Shown one piece after another: positions 55,234 through 64,000 of a stretch of DNA of 64,000 nucleotides. Position numbers and translations under genes: made by a program. The notes beneath the pieces were generated by a model, which had not been told where the DNA came from, did no database searches, and was given only the letters and a program-made list of their open reading frames with translations. This DNA comes from Phytomonas francai (Eukaryota > Euglenozoa > Kinetoplastea > Trypanosomatida > Trypanosomatidae). The stretch is from positions 556,599-620,598 of the forward strand of contig MJCC01000001.1 of the NCBI GenBank assembly GCA_001766655.1. Reading direction: 5' to 3'. How positions within the stretch are numbered: the first letter of the stretch is position 1; each line of letters opens with the position of its first letter.

Positions 55234-57951
55234 ATGAGCACGCTTATTCATAGTCCTGACCAATTTATTTACTTGCCGTTTCGGCGATGTGAGAAAAATA
55301 TCCCGGAATGGGAGTTATGTGCCAAGTACATTGCCACTAATCATTCCAGCAATAACACAACCTCTATAAAAAATACTATCAAGACCATGATGGATAGTCA
55401 CAACAACGTTGCAAAGGTCTGCTCGCCGGAAACAAAGCACCCCCCAACGGCTGGATTTATCCAAGACACTCTGACACCCTATTGTAAGCTAATTGTCATG
55501 GCACAAGCTCACCTACCGCTTCACTCTGGACAGGTTAGCAAGAATCTCAAATTTTTATGGAGGGATAGCTTTAATGAAGGGATTAAATACGACTCCCTTA
55601 ACGCAAATATAGAGCTATTGAGTTGCGTTTACAACCTCGCCGCCTCGTACGCCTATGTGGCTGCTCATCAAGCTCAGCAAGGGACTGTCGAAAACATCAA
55701 GGAGGCTTTTAAAAATTATCAAAACGCTGCAGGCTACTACATCATGATAAAAGACCTATTGTTCCGAGTCCCACCGGAATATCGCAACAAGGGGGATTTT
55801 AAGAACGATTCACTAGATCTATTGATCAAGATCTGTCTGGCCGAGGCCCACCATTGCGGCTACTTGAAGGCAATTGAAGCGATGAAAGACAATCAAGAAA
55901 TGCTGGCTAAGATAGCTAGGGAAGGTGCAAAGATGATTGCAGAGATCCACGTACTTATGTCTAGCTCGATCTGGTTTCAAGAGAAGACCCATCTCGCCAA
56001 AAAAATGGAGGTTCTTATGGGTGTTGGTACTTGTATCTTTGAAGCAAGAGCTTGCCTCCATCTAGCTGTTAAGAACAAAGAAGACACCAAGATGGGTATT
56101 GCAATCGCTTATTACAATAAGGCCCTTGGCTTCCTAGAGAAGCTCCCGAAAATCACATCCAATGGTATTGCAGCGTGGACAGAAAGCGTGAGTAAAGGTG
56201 CTAAGGCTGCTTATAAGAAGGTGCAGGACATAAATGCCTCTGTATATTATGAAAAGGTTCCAAAGGAGGTTCCCGACGTTGATGGCCTACCGCGTCCACT
56301 GGGTCGAGCCATTGAACATGCGAGCTTCATCAGCAATGCCTTCGTTCGCGAAGCTGATCCGTTCTTTGGAATTGTTCCCCTCCATGTTTCAAGTTTGGCA
56401 ATGAAATGGCGAGAAAAAGAGCGCAAGCGCGTCAAGACTTGCAATGATGCAGCAACGGAAAGTTGTGATTCCGTGAAAAATAAGATGCAGCAGATGAATG
56501 TGATTTCCATTATCAATACACTATCTGGAGATACACAGAACTACCAGCACATTCCAGAACCACTGCGAACCAAGATTTGCAACCTTCACGCTGGACCTGA
56601 GGGTCAGACAATAAGCGTAACCCAATATATTCTTGATTTAGTTAACGTCAGCAAAGAATTACAGACTGCCTTGAGCAAAAAGCTTCAAGAAATTTTTGTG
56701 GTGTTTGATGAAGAGAAAATTAAGGATGGAAGACTTTCAGATTCGTATGGAGAGAAGATGTGGCGTGCGGTTTGCCCGACGCTGGTGAAAACCCCTGAAT
56801 ATAACTCCATCATGGCCGCATACGAAATGCATAAGCAAAACTTTGAGAAATACATATCAGATCAACTAAATGTTTGCATGAAGACCTTGGATCAAAATCT
56901 ACGCGGTATTTCGCGCTTGGATTGGAAAATAAGCGACCTGGATTCTTTAATGCCATTTGTGGAAGCTAATGAAGTATGTGAGCAGTCCTCTAAAGTGAGG
57001 AAGTGTGTGGATAAGCTGAAGCAAGTTATGTCGGACGTTGAAGCGACGGCAGGTGATCAGACCGCAGCGCAGAACGCACTGCGGGATCTTTTAGAGTCAG
57101 ACGCAGTTGTCGTTGCCTTATCAGCTGTTGAACCAGCTCAGCAAAAAACCGTTCTGGAGAACGAATCTCGCTCTATATCAGATGGAATTGCAAAGGTAGT
57201 GAGTATAACACAAAAACAACCTGAATTGCTTATCCAAGCCGAGAGTATTCTACTGGAGTTGTCCACGTTGCAGAGCATTGACCCACTCGCACAGGAAATT
57301 CAAAAGGTCACCAACGACCTGGAAAATGCGTGTAATGTATATCTGAAGCTTTTGAAAGATTTACAAAACGTTGCGCAGCATGCCTCTAGGATCATGAGCG
57401 AAGTTGAGGACACACTATCTACGGCTAAATCCTTCATAAAAACCCGTCAAGTTCAGGCGCAGGAACTTCAGCTACAGTTGGATGCACAAATCCAAGCAAA
57501 GGTGACCGAGCTAAAGAACATTGAAACTGAACTGTCCTACTCACGAAAACGACAGGAAGAGATTCGTGCCCAAATTGAACAGGCACAAGGCTCAGCGCAG
57601 CTATTGCAGGAGCAGCAACAGGTATCGATGGCGTCCTCGTCTTTTAACCCATATGGTTACCCCGTAACACACAATGCACTACCTTTACAACAACAACATG
57701 CAATGTATTTGACACCCCTCCCATCGGGGGGGCAAGACTTTTACGCAAGTCCACCACCTGATTACAACTGTCTCATGAGTTACTCGGATCCCTCCGCACC
57801 CCGAATGTATGAAGCTCCGCCATCTCTGTACACTTTCCCTTCGGCAACAAACACATCGATGAGTGCATATGCCTCTAATCTTGCTAAAAATACAGTCGCG
57901 AACAACACGCAAGGTGTGCAAGGCCTCCCTCATGATCACCCTTATACTTAA
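55234..57951 (+). CDS. Bro1-domain protein, ALIX/Bro1 type
   Basis: 905 residues. The Bro1 domain occupies about 1-385, with a TPR-like run of helices: LLSCVYNLAASYAYVAAHQA, AFKNYQNAAGYYIMIKDLLF and LIKICLAEAHHCGYLKA. A V-shaped helical domain follows (about 390-740), then a coiled coil rich in Gln and Glu to about 800. The last 100 residues are Pro/Tyr/Ser/Gln-rich, as in ALIX tails that bind ESCRT-I and other partners. Bro1 domains bind the C-terminus of Snf7/CHMP4 and recruit ESCRT-III to endosomes and other sites of membrane scission. The order Bro1, V domain, Pro-rich tail and the length agree with ALIX (868 residues). Vps2, another ESCRT component, is also in this window. Confidence 0.9.
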   Translation: MSTLIHSPDQFIYLPFRRCEKNIPEWELCAKYIATNHSSNNTTSIKNTIKTMMDSHNNVAKVCSPETKHPPTAGFIQDTLTPYCKLIVMAQAHLPLHSGQVSKNLKFLWRDSFNEGIKYDSLNANIELLSCVYNLAASYAYVAAHQAQQGTVENIKEAFKNYQNAAGYYIMIKDLLFRVPPEYRNKGDFKNDSLDLLIKICLAEAHHCGYLKAIEAMKDNQEMLAKIAREGAKMIAEIHVLMSSSIWFQEKTHLAKKMEVLMGVGTCIFEARACLHLAVKNKEDTKMGIAIAYYNKALGFLEKLPKITSNGIAAWTESVSKGAKAAYKKVQDINASVYYEKVPKEVPDVDGLPRPLGRAIEHASFISNAFVREADPFFGIVPLHVSSLAMKWREKERKRVKTCNDAATESCDSVKNKMQQMNVISIINTLSGDTQNYQHIPEPLRTKICNLHAGPEGQTISVTQYILDLVNVSKELQTALSKKLQEIFVVFDEEKIKDGRLSDSYGEKMWRAVCPTLVKTPEYNSIMAAYEMHKQNFEKYISDQLNVCMKTLDQNLRGISRLDWKISDLDSLMPFVEANEVCEQSSKVRKCVDKLKQVMSDVEATAGDQTAAQNALRDLLESDAVVVALSAVEPAQQKTVLENESRSISDGIAKVVSITQKQPELLIQAESILLELSTLQSIDPLAQEIQKVTNDLENACNVYLKLLKDLQNVAQHASRIMSEVEDTLSTAKSFIKTRQVQAQELQLQLDAQIQAKVTELKNIETELSYSRKRQEEIRAQIEQAQGSAQLLQEQQQVSMASSSFNPYGYPVTHNALPLQQQHAMYLTPLPSGGQDFYASPPPDYNCLMSYSDPSAPRMYEAPPSLYTFPSATNTSMSAYASNLAKNTVANNTQGVQGLPHDHPYT

Positions 57952-58882
57952 TATTTTTCTCAGATAGCAAAATAGAAGAATACTGAGGTATTAAAAAAAT
58001 CCATATAGCTTTCTAGTTTCCCCCCGTTTCTTTTTTATCCTTAAGATTATTAAAAAATGAGCATATATCTGTGGGTAATGCCACGCTTTGAGGGAGGGGG
58101 TATTACAATCGGCCTGTGCTTGTCGAATTTTTAACATTGTCTTGGCAAACTTATCCTTTTCCAAGTCCTTGTATATATGTATATATATTAGTTCATTTTG
58201 ACCAAACATATTACTTTGAGTTGTACTCTTATTTTAGTGAAGATATTTTTGCAGACGTACTTTCACTTCATCTATTGGATCATGAAACCTATTACCTAGG
58301 TTATATTTATCAAAGTTCTACTTTTTAGAATGACTCTTTAGCATATTTCATTTAATTTTTTCCCGTTTAGGTATAAAGTACAATATGTTAAATATTGAAT
58401 TATGATCTTGTACTTGATATTGACTCAAAGTCGTTTAAAAATATCATGGTAATACACGTTGCTTGGATTGTTGTTGTCGACAGCCATGAGATTTTAATAT
58501 TAATGCTTATTGATTCGTTTTGCAGCTGATTTTCCCTCTTGTTAGATTACTTAAACTTGACTCTTTATACTTAGCTATTCAAATAATTTAAGCCTATGAA
58601 GTAGTATTAATTCGCTTAATTATAGAATGCCGTCTTTAAATACGTACTCAACCTGTAGTATAGGGAAAGTGTGTACACATTTTTACAACCTTTCGCTCAT
58701 CTGATGCATTGTGTTACGTGAAAGACGAAAGTCAGAATGTAATAATAACCAGTTTTCCCAAGATGTATAGTGCCTAGCTTCCCCTTTCCTAGGAATTCGC
58801 CCAATTTTATTCGCCGCTTTCTAATTTACCTTTCATATATATATAATATCAAGAAACATTGTAGATAGTTTTTAGTGCACAT
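57952..58882. other. Intergenic spacer
   Basis: Over 900 bases, AT-rich. A C5 run with T-rich flank near 58020 and a TA-rich patch at 58835-58848 are the only notable features. AG at 58852-58853 is a candidate acceptor. No gene or RNA recognised. Confidence 0.4.
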
Positions 58883-61800
58883 ATGCCTCAGCTTATTGAA
58901 AATAAGATTAATGATCTTCTAGAGCCATTTCATCAAGATACTGTCTTCACGTGGGCAAATGTTCCATTTTTCCCCCTATTTTACACTACGCCACAATCAA
59001 CTTCAGTGTATTTAGGTGACAATACAAATGATGAAACGATAAAAGGGCTTCGAGATGAGTTTTCGGACTTGAATCATATCGGCTTACCTTGCTTAAAAAC
59101 TGAAGTTTCTCGGCAAAGTATTCCAAGAGAAAGAGAAGCTGCATCTACCTCGGAGGTTGGCCCTGAAGTGCTTTGTGTTCGCTCCCTTCATACACCAGTC
59201 GACATAGTGCAAAATAGCAAAAAGGGAAGTGGTGCGTGCAAAAACAGAACCAAGGAAGAAAACTTAGAGGGCACTAAAGCAAGTGATTCAACTCGCTTTG
59301 GATTAGAACTTCTATCAGCACCCAGTTTCCTTGATCATCCTCAATGGACGGGGCCGTATAGCACAGCAAAACAGCCGCAGGTCTCCTTCAGAACGCAGCT
59401 CCGCGAAGTAGATAGATGCTTTCATGCACAAATGGAGGTTCTCCGCGGGATTGACGCAACTTTTCAGAAGCTTCATACAGTGGAAGCTCAAATGTGCGCG
59501 CTGCGAGCAGAGCATCGCACTACCGAGCTCGTGGCGTGTCTTCGTCAAGAAAGGAACTTATCCACTTCAAAGTTGTCTGGATCATTTTGTTTAAAAAAAT
59601 TGCCCCCCAAAATACCCTCATCAATTCTCTTGCGATCATCAGCTGATTGTCGGGATTCTTTTTCTCAGAAAACAGCTCTCAATTTTGTTTCCAAATCGGA
59701 AGAACAAGCCTCCTCGGTTGCTTCCAATCCAATTAAAAATATTTTAGATATCTTTTCGAAGCCATCAGCGGTACGTACCGAAAAGAATCAACCATTATCC
59801 CCTGGAAAAGAATATCCACGTTTTGCCAATACAGAAATTGAGGTTGTAAGGTCGGAGAAATCACCACTGCCCTACAAGATTATTCATTGGGTTCCACTAA
59901 ATCCACACACTTTAGATGAGAGTTCAAAAATGCAAATCAAATCAGAACTTATAGACACTGAAGACAGAAGGACGGGGATAAACGATTACACTGTTACGAA
60001 AATCAAAGACTCTATAACAATGGGCGGGGGTGCTTATACAGATGATTTTGAGCAAATTGAGGAAGGCAATATAACGTCACCAGTGGGAACTGATGGTGGT
60101 TTGGGGAATTTCACCATTCCAAAATACATTGGAAAGACGTATATGAGCATAAGTGATTCAATTATAGACAATAATTCTATTGGGCGTTCATCACGCTCTT
60201 TGAGCAATACAAGGGAATTGAGTTCATCGAGGCAACTTAGCATCCCCACGCCACCTCCTTCAGACAGCACAACATCCGTACTCACATCTTCAGCTTTAAG
60301 TGTTTCAGATGAAGTCGAAGGTAACGAATACGCAAGCAATGCTGATGAAAAAATGGCTGATTCGCACACTTCTATATCAAGCAATGAAGCCCAGCTGTTC
60401 TCCAAGGCTTTCAAAGAGTTTTACCAGGCCTGCTGCAACGCAAATTTCATTGTTCATGGTATTAATGCAAGTTGCTTTCGCACAACAGGCATTGTTACAG
60501 GTACAAACAGCATCCTAGTAGATATACCGAAGCAAGGTGAAGGATCACATGCGTCCAGTGATATTGTCCCGGATGAATGGCAGGATCTCTTTAAAAATTT
60601 GATCCATGTGCGCAAACTCCAGCGCTTTACTCAACATCTTCTAAGCAGTCTCAAAACTCTCGATTTGCATAGACGTGTTCAGAGACAAAAACAGCGGCTC
60701 CTTATTAAGGCACAGCGGTTGTCTCGCATGCGGAAGTATCTGTATAAAAATCCGACTATTTATTTTAAGGATGTCATGAACTACAACATGATCGGGGAGG
60801 ATATTTCTGAAAAGAATTCTGCATTTGAAGCGGTATCTCAAACGGAGGATGAAGTAGAGGATACACTTCATGTCAGCTTTTTCAGCAATAAGGATGGGAG
60901 TGAAATATCTGAGGTGAAAAGTCTTCTAATGAATGACCAAATATTGAGCATCGACTCAAATCCGACCTTACATATCGAGGAAGAAATTTTCGACGAGTTG
61001 GAAAACCTATCGAACCTCCACACGGGTGAACGGAAGCAAAAGGTGCAGACGGGAAAATTCAGTTATGATGAGGAGTCTTGGGATGAAATATTGGAAGAGG
61101 GTGGTGCTGTAGGCCTTGAGTTGAACGAATCCGAAAAGTATGTAGCTGATCGATTTTCAGAAGCCCACAGCCTTTCCGACGTCCTCGATATAATTGATCT
61201 ACTTCCGGATGATGTAGTGCCTACAGTCACATCTGCGAGTCTTCAACCACCGTTACAGCTATTGAAGAGAACAATTTCTACCGATTCGTTTGTTTACTCT
61301 GCGGTAGATTCCACCACCGAGGATGCAGATATCTCCTCTCAATATGCTGTCTCATCGAATTCACCTGCCCCGATTTTTGATGGGCCAGAGGGCGCAGATG
61401 TCAGGACCACGGACGTAACGGCCGAAGAGGAGAGCGTCGATTTCGGAAAGAAATGGCTACATACCCTGCGAGGACGCTCTAAGGTGCTGCTCTGTGCGAG
61501 AGCAATGCCAAACCTTGCGCAGTCGTGTAACTCCTACACATCATTGTCTAGAAAATCCCCAGATTCCAACACTGCTTTTGTATCTTTGGGAAAGCTCACT
61601 AATATCATCCCTGAGGTGTCACATCGCACGAGGCATGATATTGATCGAACTGAGGGGATGTATGGGGAAGTACAAGCAGGTGAGGAACTGTCTTTTTCGA
61701 GAGATTCTCAATATTTATCTCAAGGGCATGCCTCTGATACCGAAGAAAAGCCATGTTTTTCAGTAGAGAAAATCTTGTTTCAGGATATTAACAACAACAG

Positions 61801-62089
61801 GAACACATGTACCTCAAACTGTTTGTTCTTTCCCCAGAACATCCAACGTATTGAAAGTGATTTGGCGACTTTGAATGCTTGGAAAGAAGAACAAAAGTCT
61901 TTTGTAAAACAGCTACTTCCCAATATAGGGACCAAAATTGAAAATGAAGTTCAAGAAGACGGTGAGGGGTCAGAAAATAATGAAAAAAGCTTTGCCCATC
62001 ATTTTGAGTTCCTTGAAACACTACTGGAAACTCGATTTGGTTGCAAACAACAAGCAGCTTATGACTGTTGTTCTCTATGTATATTATAG
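58883..62089 (+). CDS. Large Ser/Glu-rich protein of unknown function
   Basis: 1068 residues, mostly polar and probably disordered. Three helical islands stand out. The first, about 170-225, includes QMEVLRGIDATFQKLHTVEA. The second is basic, about 570-630, with RRVQRQKQRLLIKAQRLSRM. The third is near the C-terminus, about 990-1055, with RIESDLATLNAWKEEQKSFV. A short segment, FKEFYQACCNANFIVHGINA (about 512), looks ordered. The protein ends in a Cys-rich CCSLCIL that could be acylated but is not a CaaX box. No known domain is seen. The coding sequence is AT-richer than most genes here and lacks a GC-rich interior. Confidence 0.8.
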   Translation: MPQLIENKINDLLEPFHQDTVFTWANVPFFPLFYTTPQSTSVYLGDNTNDETIKGLRDEFSDLNHIGLPCLKTEVSRQSIPREREAASTSEVGPEVLCVRSLHTPVDIVQNSKKGSGACKNRTKEENLEGTKASDSTRFGLELLSAPSFLDHPQWTGPYSTAKQPQVSFRTQLREVDRCFHAQMEVLRGIDATFQKLHTVEAQMCALRAEHRTTELVACLRQERNLSTSKLSGSFCLKKLPPKIPSSILLRSSADCRDSFSQKTALNFVSKSEEQASSVASNPIKNILDIFSKPSAVRTEKNQPLSPGKEYPRFANTEIEVVRSEKSPLPYKIIHWVPLNPHTLDESSKMQIKSELIDTEDRRTGINDYTVTKIKDSITMGGGAYTDDFEQIEEGNITSPVGTDGGLGNFTIPKYIGKTYMSISDSIIDNNSIGRSSRSLSNTRELSSSRQLSIPTPPPSDSTTSVLTSSALSVSDEVEGNEYASNADEKMADSHTSISSNEAQLFSKAFKEFYQACCNANFIVHGINASCFRTTGIVTGTNSILVDIPKQGEGSHASSDIVPDEWQDLFKNLIHVRKLQRFTQHLLSSLKTLDLHRRVQRQKQRLLIKAQRLSRMRKYLYKNPTIYFKDVMNYNMIGEDISEKNSAFEAVSQTEDEVEDTLHVSFFSNKDGSEISEVKSLLMNDQILSIDSNPTLHIEEEIFDELENLSNLHTGERKQKVQTGKFSYDEESWDEILEEGGAVGLELNESEKYVADRFSEAHSLSDVLDIIDLLPDDVVPTVTSASLQPPLQLLKRTISTDSFVYSAVDSTTEDADISSQYAVSSNSPAPIFDGPEGADVRTTDVTAEEESVDFGKKWLHTLRGRSKVLLCARAMPNLAQSCNSYTSLSRKSPDSNTAFVSLGKLTNIIPEVSHRTRHDIDRTEGMYGEVQAGEELSFSRDSQYLSQGHASDTEEKPCFSVEKILFQDINNNRNTCTSNCLFFPQNIQRIESDLATLNAWKEEQKSFVKQLLPNIGTKIENEVQEDGEGSENNEKSFAHHFEFLETLLETRFGCKQQAAYDCCSLCIL

Positions 62090-62566
62090 ACACAAACAAG
62101 GTAGGATTTCAGTCAAAAATGAGAAGAACCGATGAAGAGACACATTTACATTTAGAAAGCTTCTGAATGTAAATTTTATTAGATTCATAAGATCAAAATA
62201 TATTAATTAAAATAATGAGCATTTTGTAATATATGAATATTAGTTTATATTCTTTTATTTCTATATTTTATATATACATTCAAAAATTCAAAGACAACAA
62301 TGCGCACAATGCTGTGAGCACAACTTTCCCCTTCATAAATACACCTGCAGCCTTTCCTTCATTCTTTGTTTTGTTTTGTCTAGTTAGTTTCTAATTCGCT
62401 CATCCAAGAAAATCGCTGCATCCACACGATTCTTTTCTCTCTCTCAAGATCATAAATACGAAAGCTGGCTCACAAGTGATCCATCGCAGCGCTACCAATC
62501 TAATCACTCACACACATATATCTCTTCCTCTTTTGGTGGTGCACATCCGAGGCACTGCGACGTGAA
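62090..62566. other. Intergenic spacer before the cysteine-rich gene
   Basis: AT-rich, then pyrimidine-rich at about 62345-62383 (CCTTTCCTTCATTC and TTTGTTTTGTTTTGTC), with AG at 62382-62387, a good acceptor zone. No gene. Confidence 0.45.
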
Positions 62567-64000
62567 ATGCGCACCGAAACCGCACGAATGGCGCTCTTCT
62601 GCGCGATGCTCTTACTGGTGAAGCTGGCATACGCCGATAACTTTGCGATGAATGCCGATTTGGCTGCTCTCCCAACGGACGCACCGAAACCGGCGGCACC
62701 CAATAACTTGGCGTCGACGCCAGCGATGGTTCAGGCGGATGGAGCTCCCTGCGGCAAGAATTGCGAAAAATGCGGTGATGATGGCCTTTGTGAGAAATGT
62801 TATCCTAGGTATGGAAAGAGATCTGATAGTTATTGTGAACTGTGCCCCGTATACTGTGATAAGTGTGATGGTAATACTAGTGTTTGCACGAGATGCTCGT
62901 CTGGATTCGGGAAGGCATCTGATAACACATGTATTCCGTGCCCCAATAATTGTTTAGAATGCTTCGATGATGGAAACAATTGTGAAAAATGCCCAGACAG
63001 ATTCGGTAAAAAATCTGATAATAGTTGTGCACCTTGCCCTACAAATTGCATAGAATGTGACGGCAATCCTAGTGTATGTGACCGATGCGACTCTGGATAT
63101 GGAAAGACATCTACAAAAATGTGTAGAAGCTGCCCTCAGAATTGCTTAAATTGTGATGGGGATACTAGCATATGTGAACGATGCGACTCTGGGTACGGAA
63201 AGACTGCTGATGGGTCATGTGCACCTTGCCCTGATAATTGTTCGAAATGTGACGACGATACAAGCAAGTGTAAAGAATGCAAATATGGGTACGGAATGAC
63301 AGTTGATGGTACATGTGCACCATGCCCAGAAAATTGCGCTTTCTGTTTTAACGATGCTAACGTGTGCGACAAATGTGCATCCGATTACGGAATGACAGCA
63401 AATGGTACATGTGAGCCTTGCTCCAGAAATTGCACTTTCTGCTTTAACGATGCTAGCGTGTGTGAAACATGCGACTCTGGGTACGGAAAGACTGCTGATA
63501 ATACTTGTGCACCCTGTACCGCAAACTGCACAGAATGCTTCGGCAATGCTAGCGTGTGTGAAAAATGCTATCAGAAGTACGGAAAGACTGCTGATGGTGC
63601 ATGTGCACCTTGCCCTGATAATTGTTCGAATTGTGACGACGATGCAAGCAAGTGTAAACACTGCAAATATAGGTACGGAAAGACTGCCGATGGTGCATGT
63701 GCACTTTGCCCTGATAATTGTTCGAATTGTGACGACGATGCAAGCAAGTGTAAAGAATGCAAATATGGGTACGGAAAGGCAGCTGATGGTACATGTGTAC
63801 CATGCCTCGAAGGTTGCGCCGGATGCATCGAAAATGCTAGCGAGTGTGAAGTATGTCATTTTAAGTATGGGATCACTGATAATAAAGAATGTGCACCATG
63901 TCCCAAAAATTGCTTACAATGCAATTCGAATGGGGGTGTTTGCTCAATATGTAAATCAGGTTATGGTAAGACAGCCGATAATAAATGTGAACCTTGCAGT
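62567..64000 (+). CDS. Secreted or surface cysteine-rich repeat protein, 3' end outside window
   Basis: 478 codons from ATG to the window edge, no stop. The first 23 residues form a signal peptide (MALFCAMLLLVKLAYA core). A 40-residue Ala/Pro linker follows, then tandem cysteine repeats. The standard unit is 32 residues with six Cys spaced C-x2-C-x3-C-x2-C-x6-C-x2-C, followed by a GYGKTADG-like turn. One shorter unit, twelve full units and the start of another are visible. The pattern resembles furin-like/growth-factor-receptor Cys repeats and the surface-antigen-like proteins of trypanosomatids. Several N-x-S/T sites (NCS, NCT, NAS) could be glycosylated. The end, which would show a membrane span or GPI signal, is missing. 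Likely role: cell-surface or secreted protein (inference). Confidence 0.85.
   Translation, partial: MRTETARMALFCAMLLLVKLAYADNFAMNADLAALPTDAPKPAAPNNLASTPAMVQADGAPCGKNCEKCGDDGLCEKCYPRYGKRSDSYCELCPVYCDKCDGNTSVCTRCSSGFGKASDNTCIPCPNNCLECFDDGNNCEKCPDRFGKKSDNSCAPCPTNCIECDGNPSVCDRCDSGYGKTSTKMCRSCPQNCLNCDGDTSICERCDSGYGKTADGSCAPCPDNCSKCDDDTSKCKECKYGYGMTVDGTCAPCPENCAFCFNDANVCDKCASDYGMTANGTCEPCSRNCTFCFNDASVCETCDSGYGKTADNTCAPCTANCTECFGNASVCEKCYQKYGKTADGACAPCPDNCSNCDDDASKCKHCKYRYGKTADGACALCPDNCSNCDDDASKCKECKYGYGKAADGTCVPCLEGCAGCIENASECEVCHFKYGITDNKECAPCPKNCLQCNSNGGVCSICKSGYGKTADNKCEPCS
62750..64000 (+). repeat. Tandem 96-bp cysteine-rich coding repeats
   Basis: An 84-base first unit is followed by units of exactly 96 bases starting at 62834, with no indel for twelve units up to 63985, and a partial unit to the window edge. 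Units at 63218, 63602 and 63698 are much closer to each other than to the rest. Confidence 0.92.

Noticed and set aside
1..64000. tRNA, rRNA, spliced-leader RNA, CRISPR arrays and transposons
   Set aside because: I looked for B-box-like GTTCGAA, the spliced-leader sequence, direct-repeat spacer arrays and transposase or reverse-transcriptase motifs and saw none. A covariance-model scan could still find short RNAs.

Overview
The window reads as nuclear DNA of a kinetoplastid flagellate, most likely a trypanosomatid. All supported genes lie on the + strand, are intronless and are packed head to tail. They are separated by AT-rich spacers holding pyrimidine tracts followed by AG, the layout of a polycistronic unit processed by spliced-leader trans-splicing. 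Ribosomal protein P0 ends in the archaeal-like DDFGMGGLF tail that I recall from trypanosome P0. A Mic10, a short RPN3 and an eIF4E of divergent type fit the same group. The genus cannot be fixed by eye. Spacers are markedly AT-rich, unlike Leishmania. Stop codons look standard.

Layout: 1-6.2 kb, a 5'-truncated coiled-coil protein and a STE11-like protein kinase. 6.6-15.5 kb, ribosomal P0, a small unknown protein, a choline/ethanolamine kinase, a Schlafen-type AlbA_2 protein and ESCRT-III Vps2. 16-25 kb, the ribosome-biogenesis factor Noc1, proteasome subunit Rpn3 and a large protein with two degenerate cyclic-nucleotide-binding folds; the last carries a 71-bp inverted repeat inside its reading frame. 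25.9-34.7 kb, a beta-sandwich/coiled-coil protein, a small membrane protein, a polyprenol-reductase-like enzyme, a helical-repeat protein, Mic10 and RNA polymerase subunit Rpb11. 34.9-39.7 kb, a giant polytopic protein ending in a DGAT2-type acyltransferase. 40.6-47.9 kb, a putative mitochondrial protein, an amino-acid permease, several proteins of about 50-60 residues and an RGG-rich protein. 47.9-50.7 kb, a gene-poor stretch with a possible decayed basic protein gene and one possible microprotein. 50.7-64 kb, eIF4E, the axonemal dynein intermediate chain IC140/WDR63, a Bro1/ALIX protein, a large unknown Ser/Glu-rich protein and the 5' part of a secreted cysteine-rich repeat protein that runs off the window.

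The genes do not form a functional operon; neighbours in such units are normally unrelated. Themes do recur: membrane lipid and dolichol metabolism (choline kinase, polyprenol reductase, DGAT2 fusion), ESCRT (Vps2, Bro1), mitochondrial membrane proteins (Mic10 and perhaps the small single-span proteins), and translation or RNA (P0, Noc1, eIF4E, RGG protein, Schlafen-like protein). I found no self-contained new system such as a defence island or CRISPR array. The best novelty candidates are the DGAT2 fusion with its repeated membrane module, the Schlafen-like protein, the microprotein genes hidden in spacers and the inverted repeat.

Base composition is mosaic: GC-rich islands sit in the interiors of several genes, while gene ends and spacers are AT-rich.
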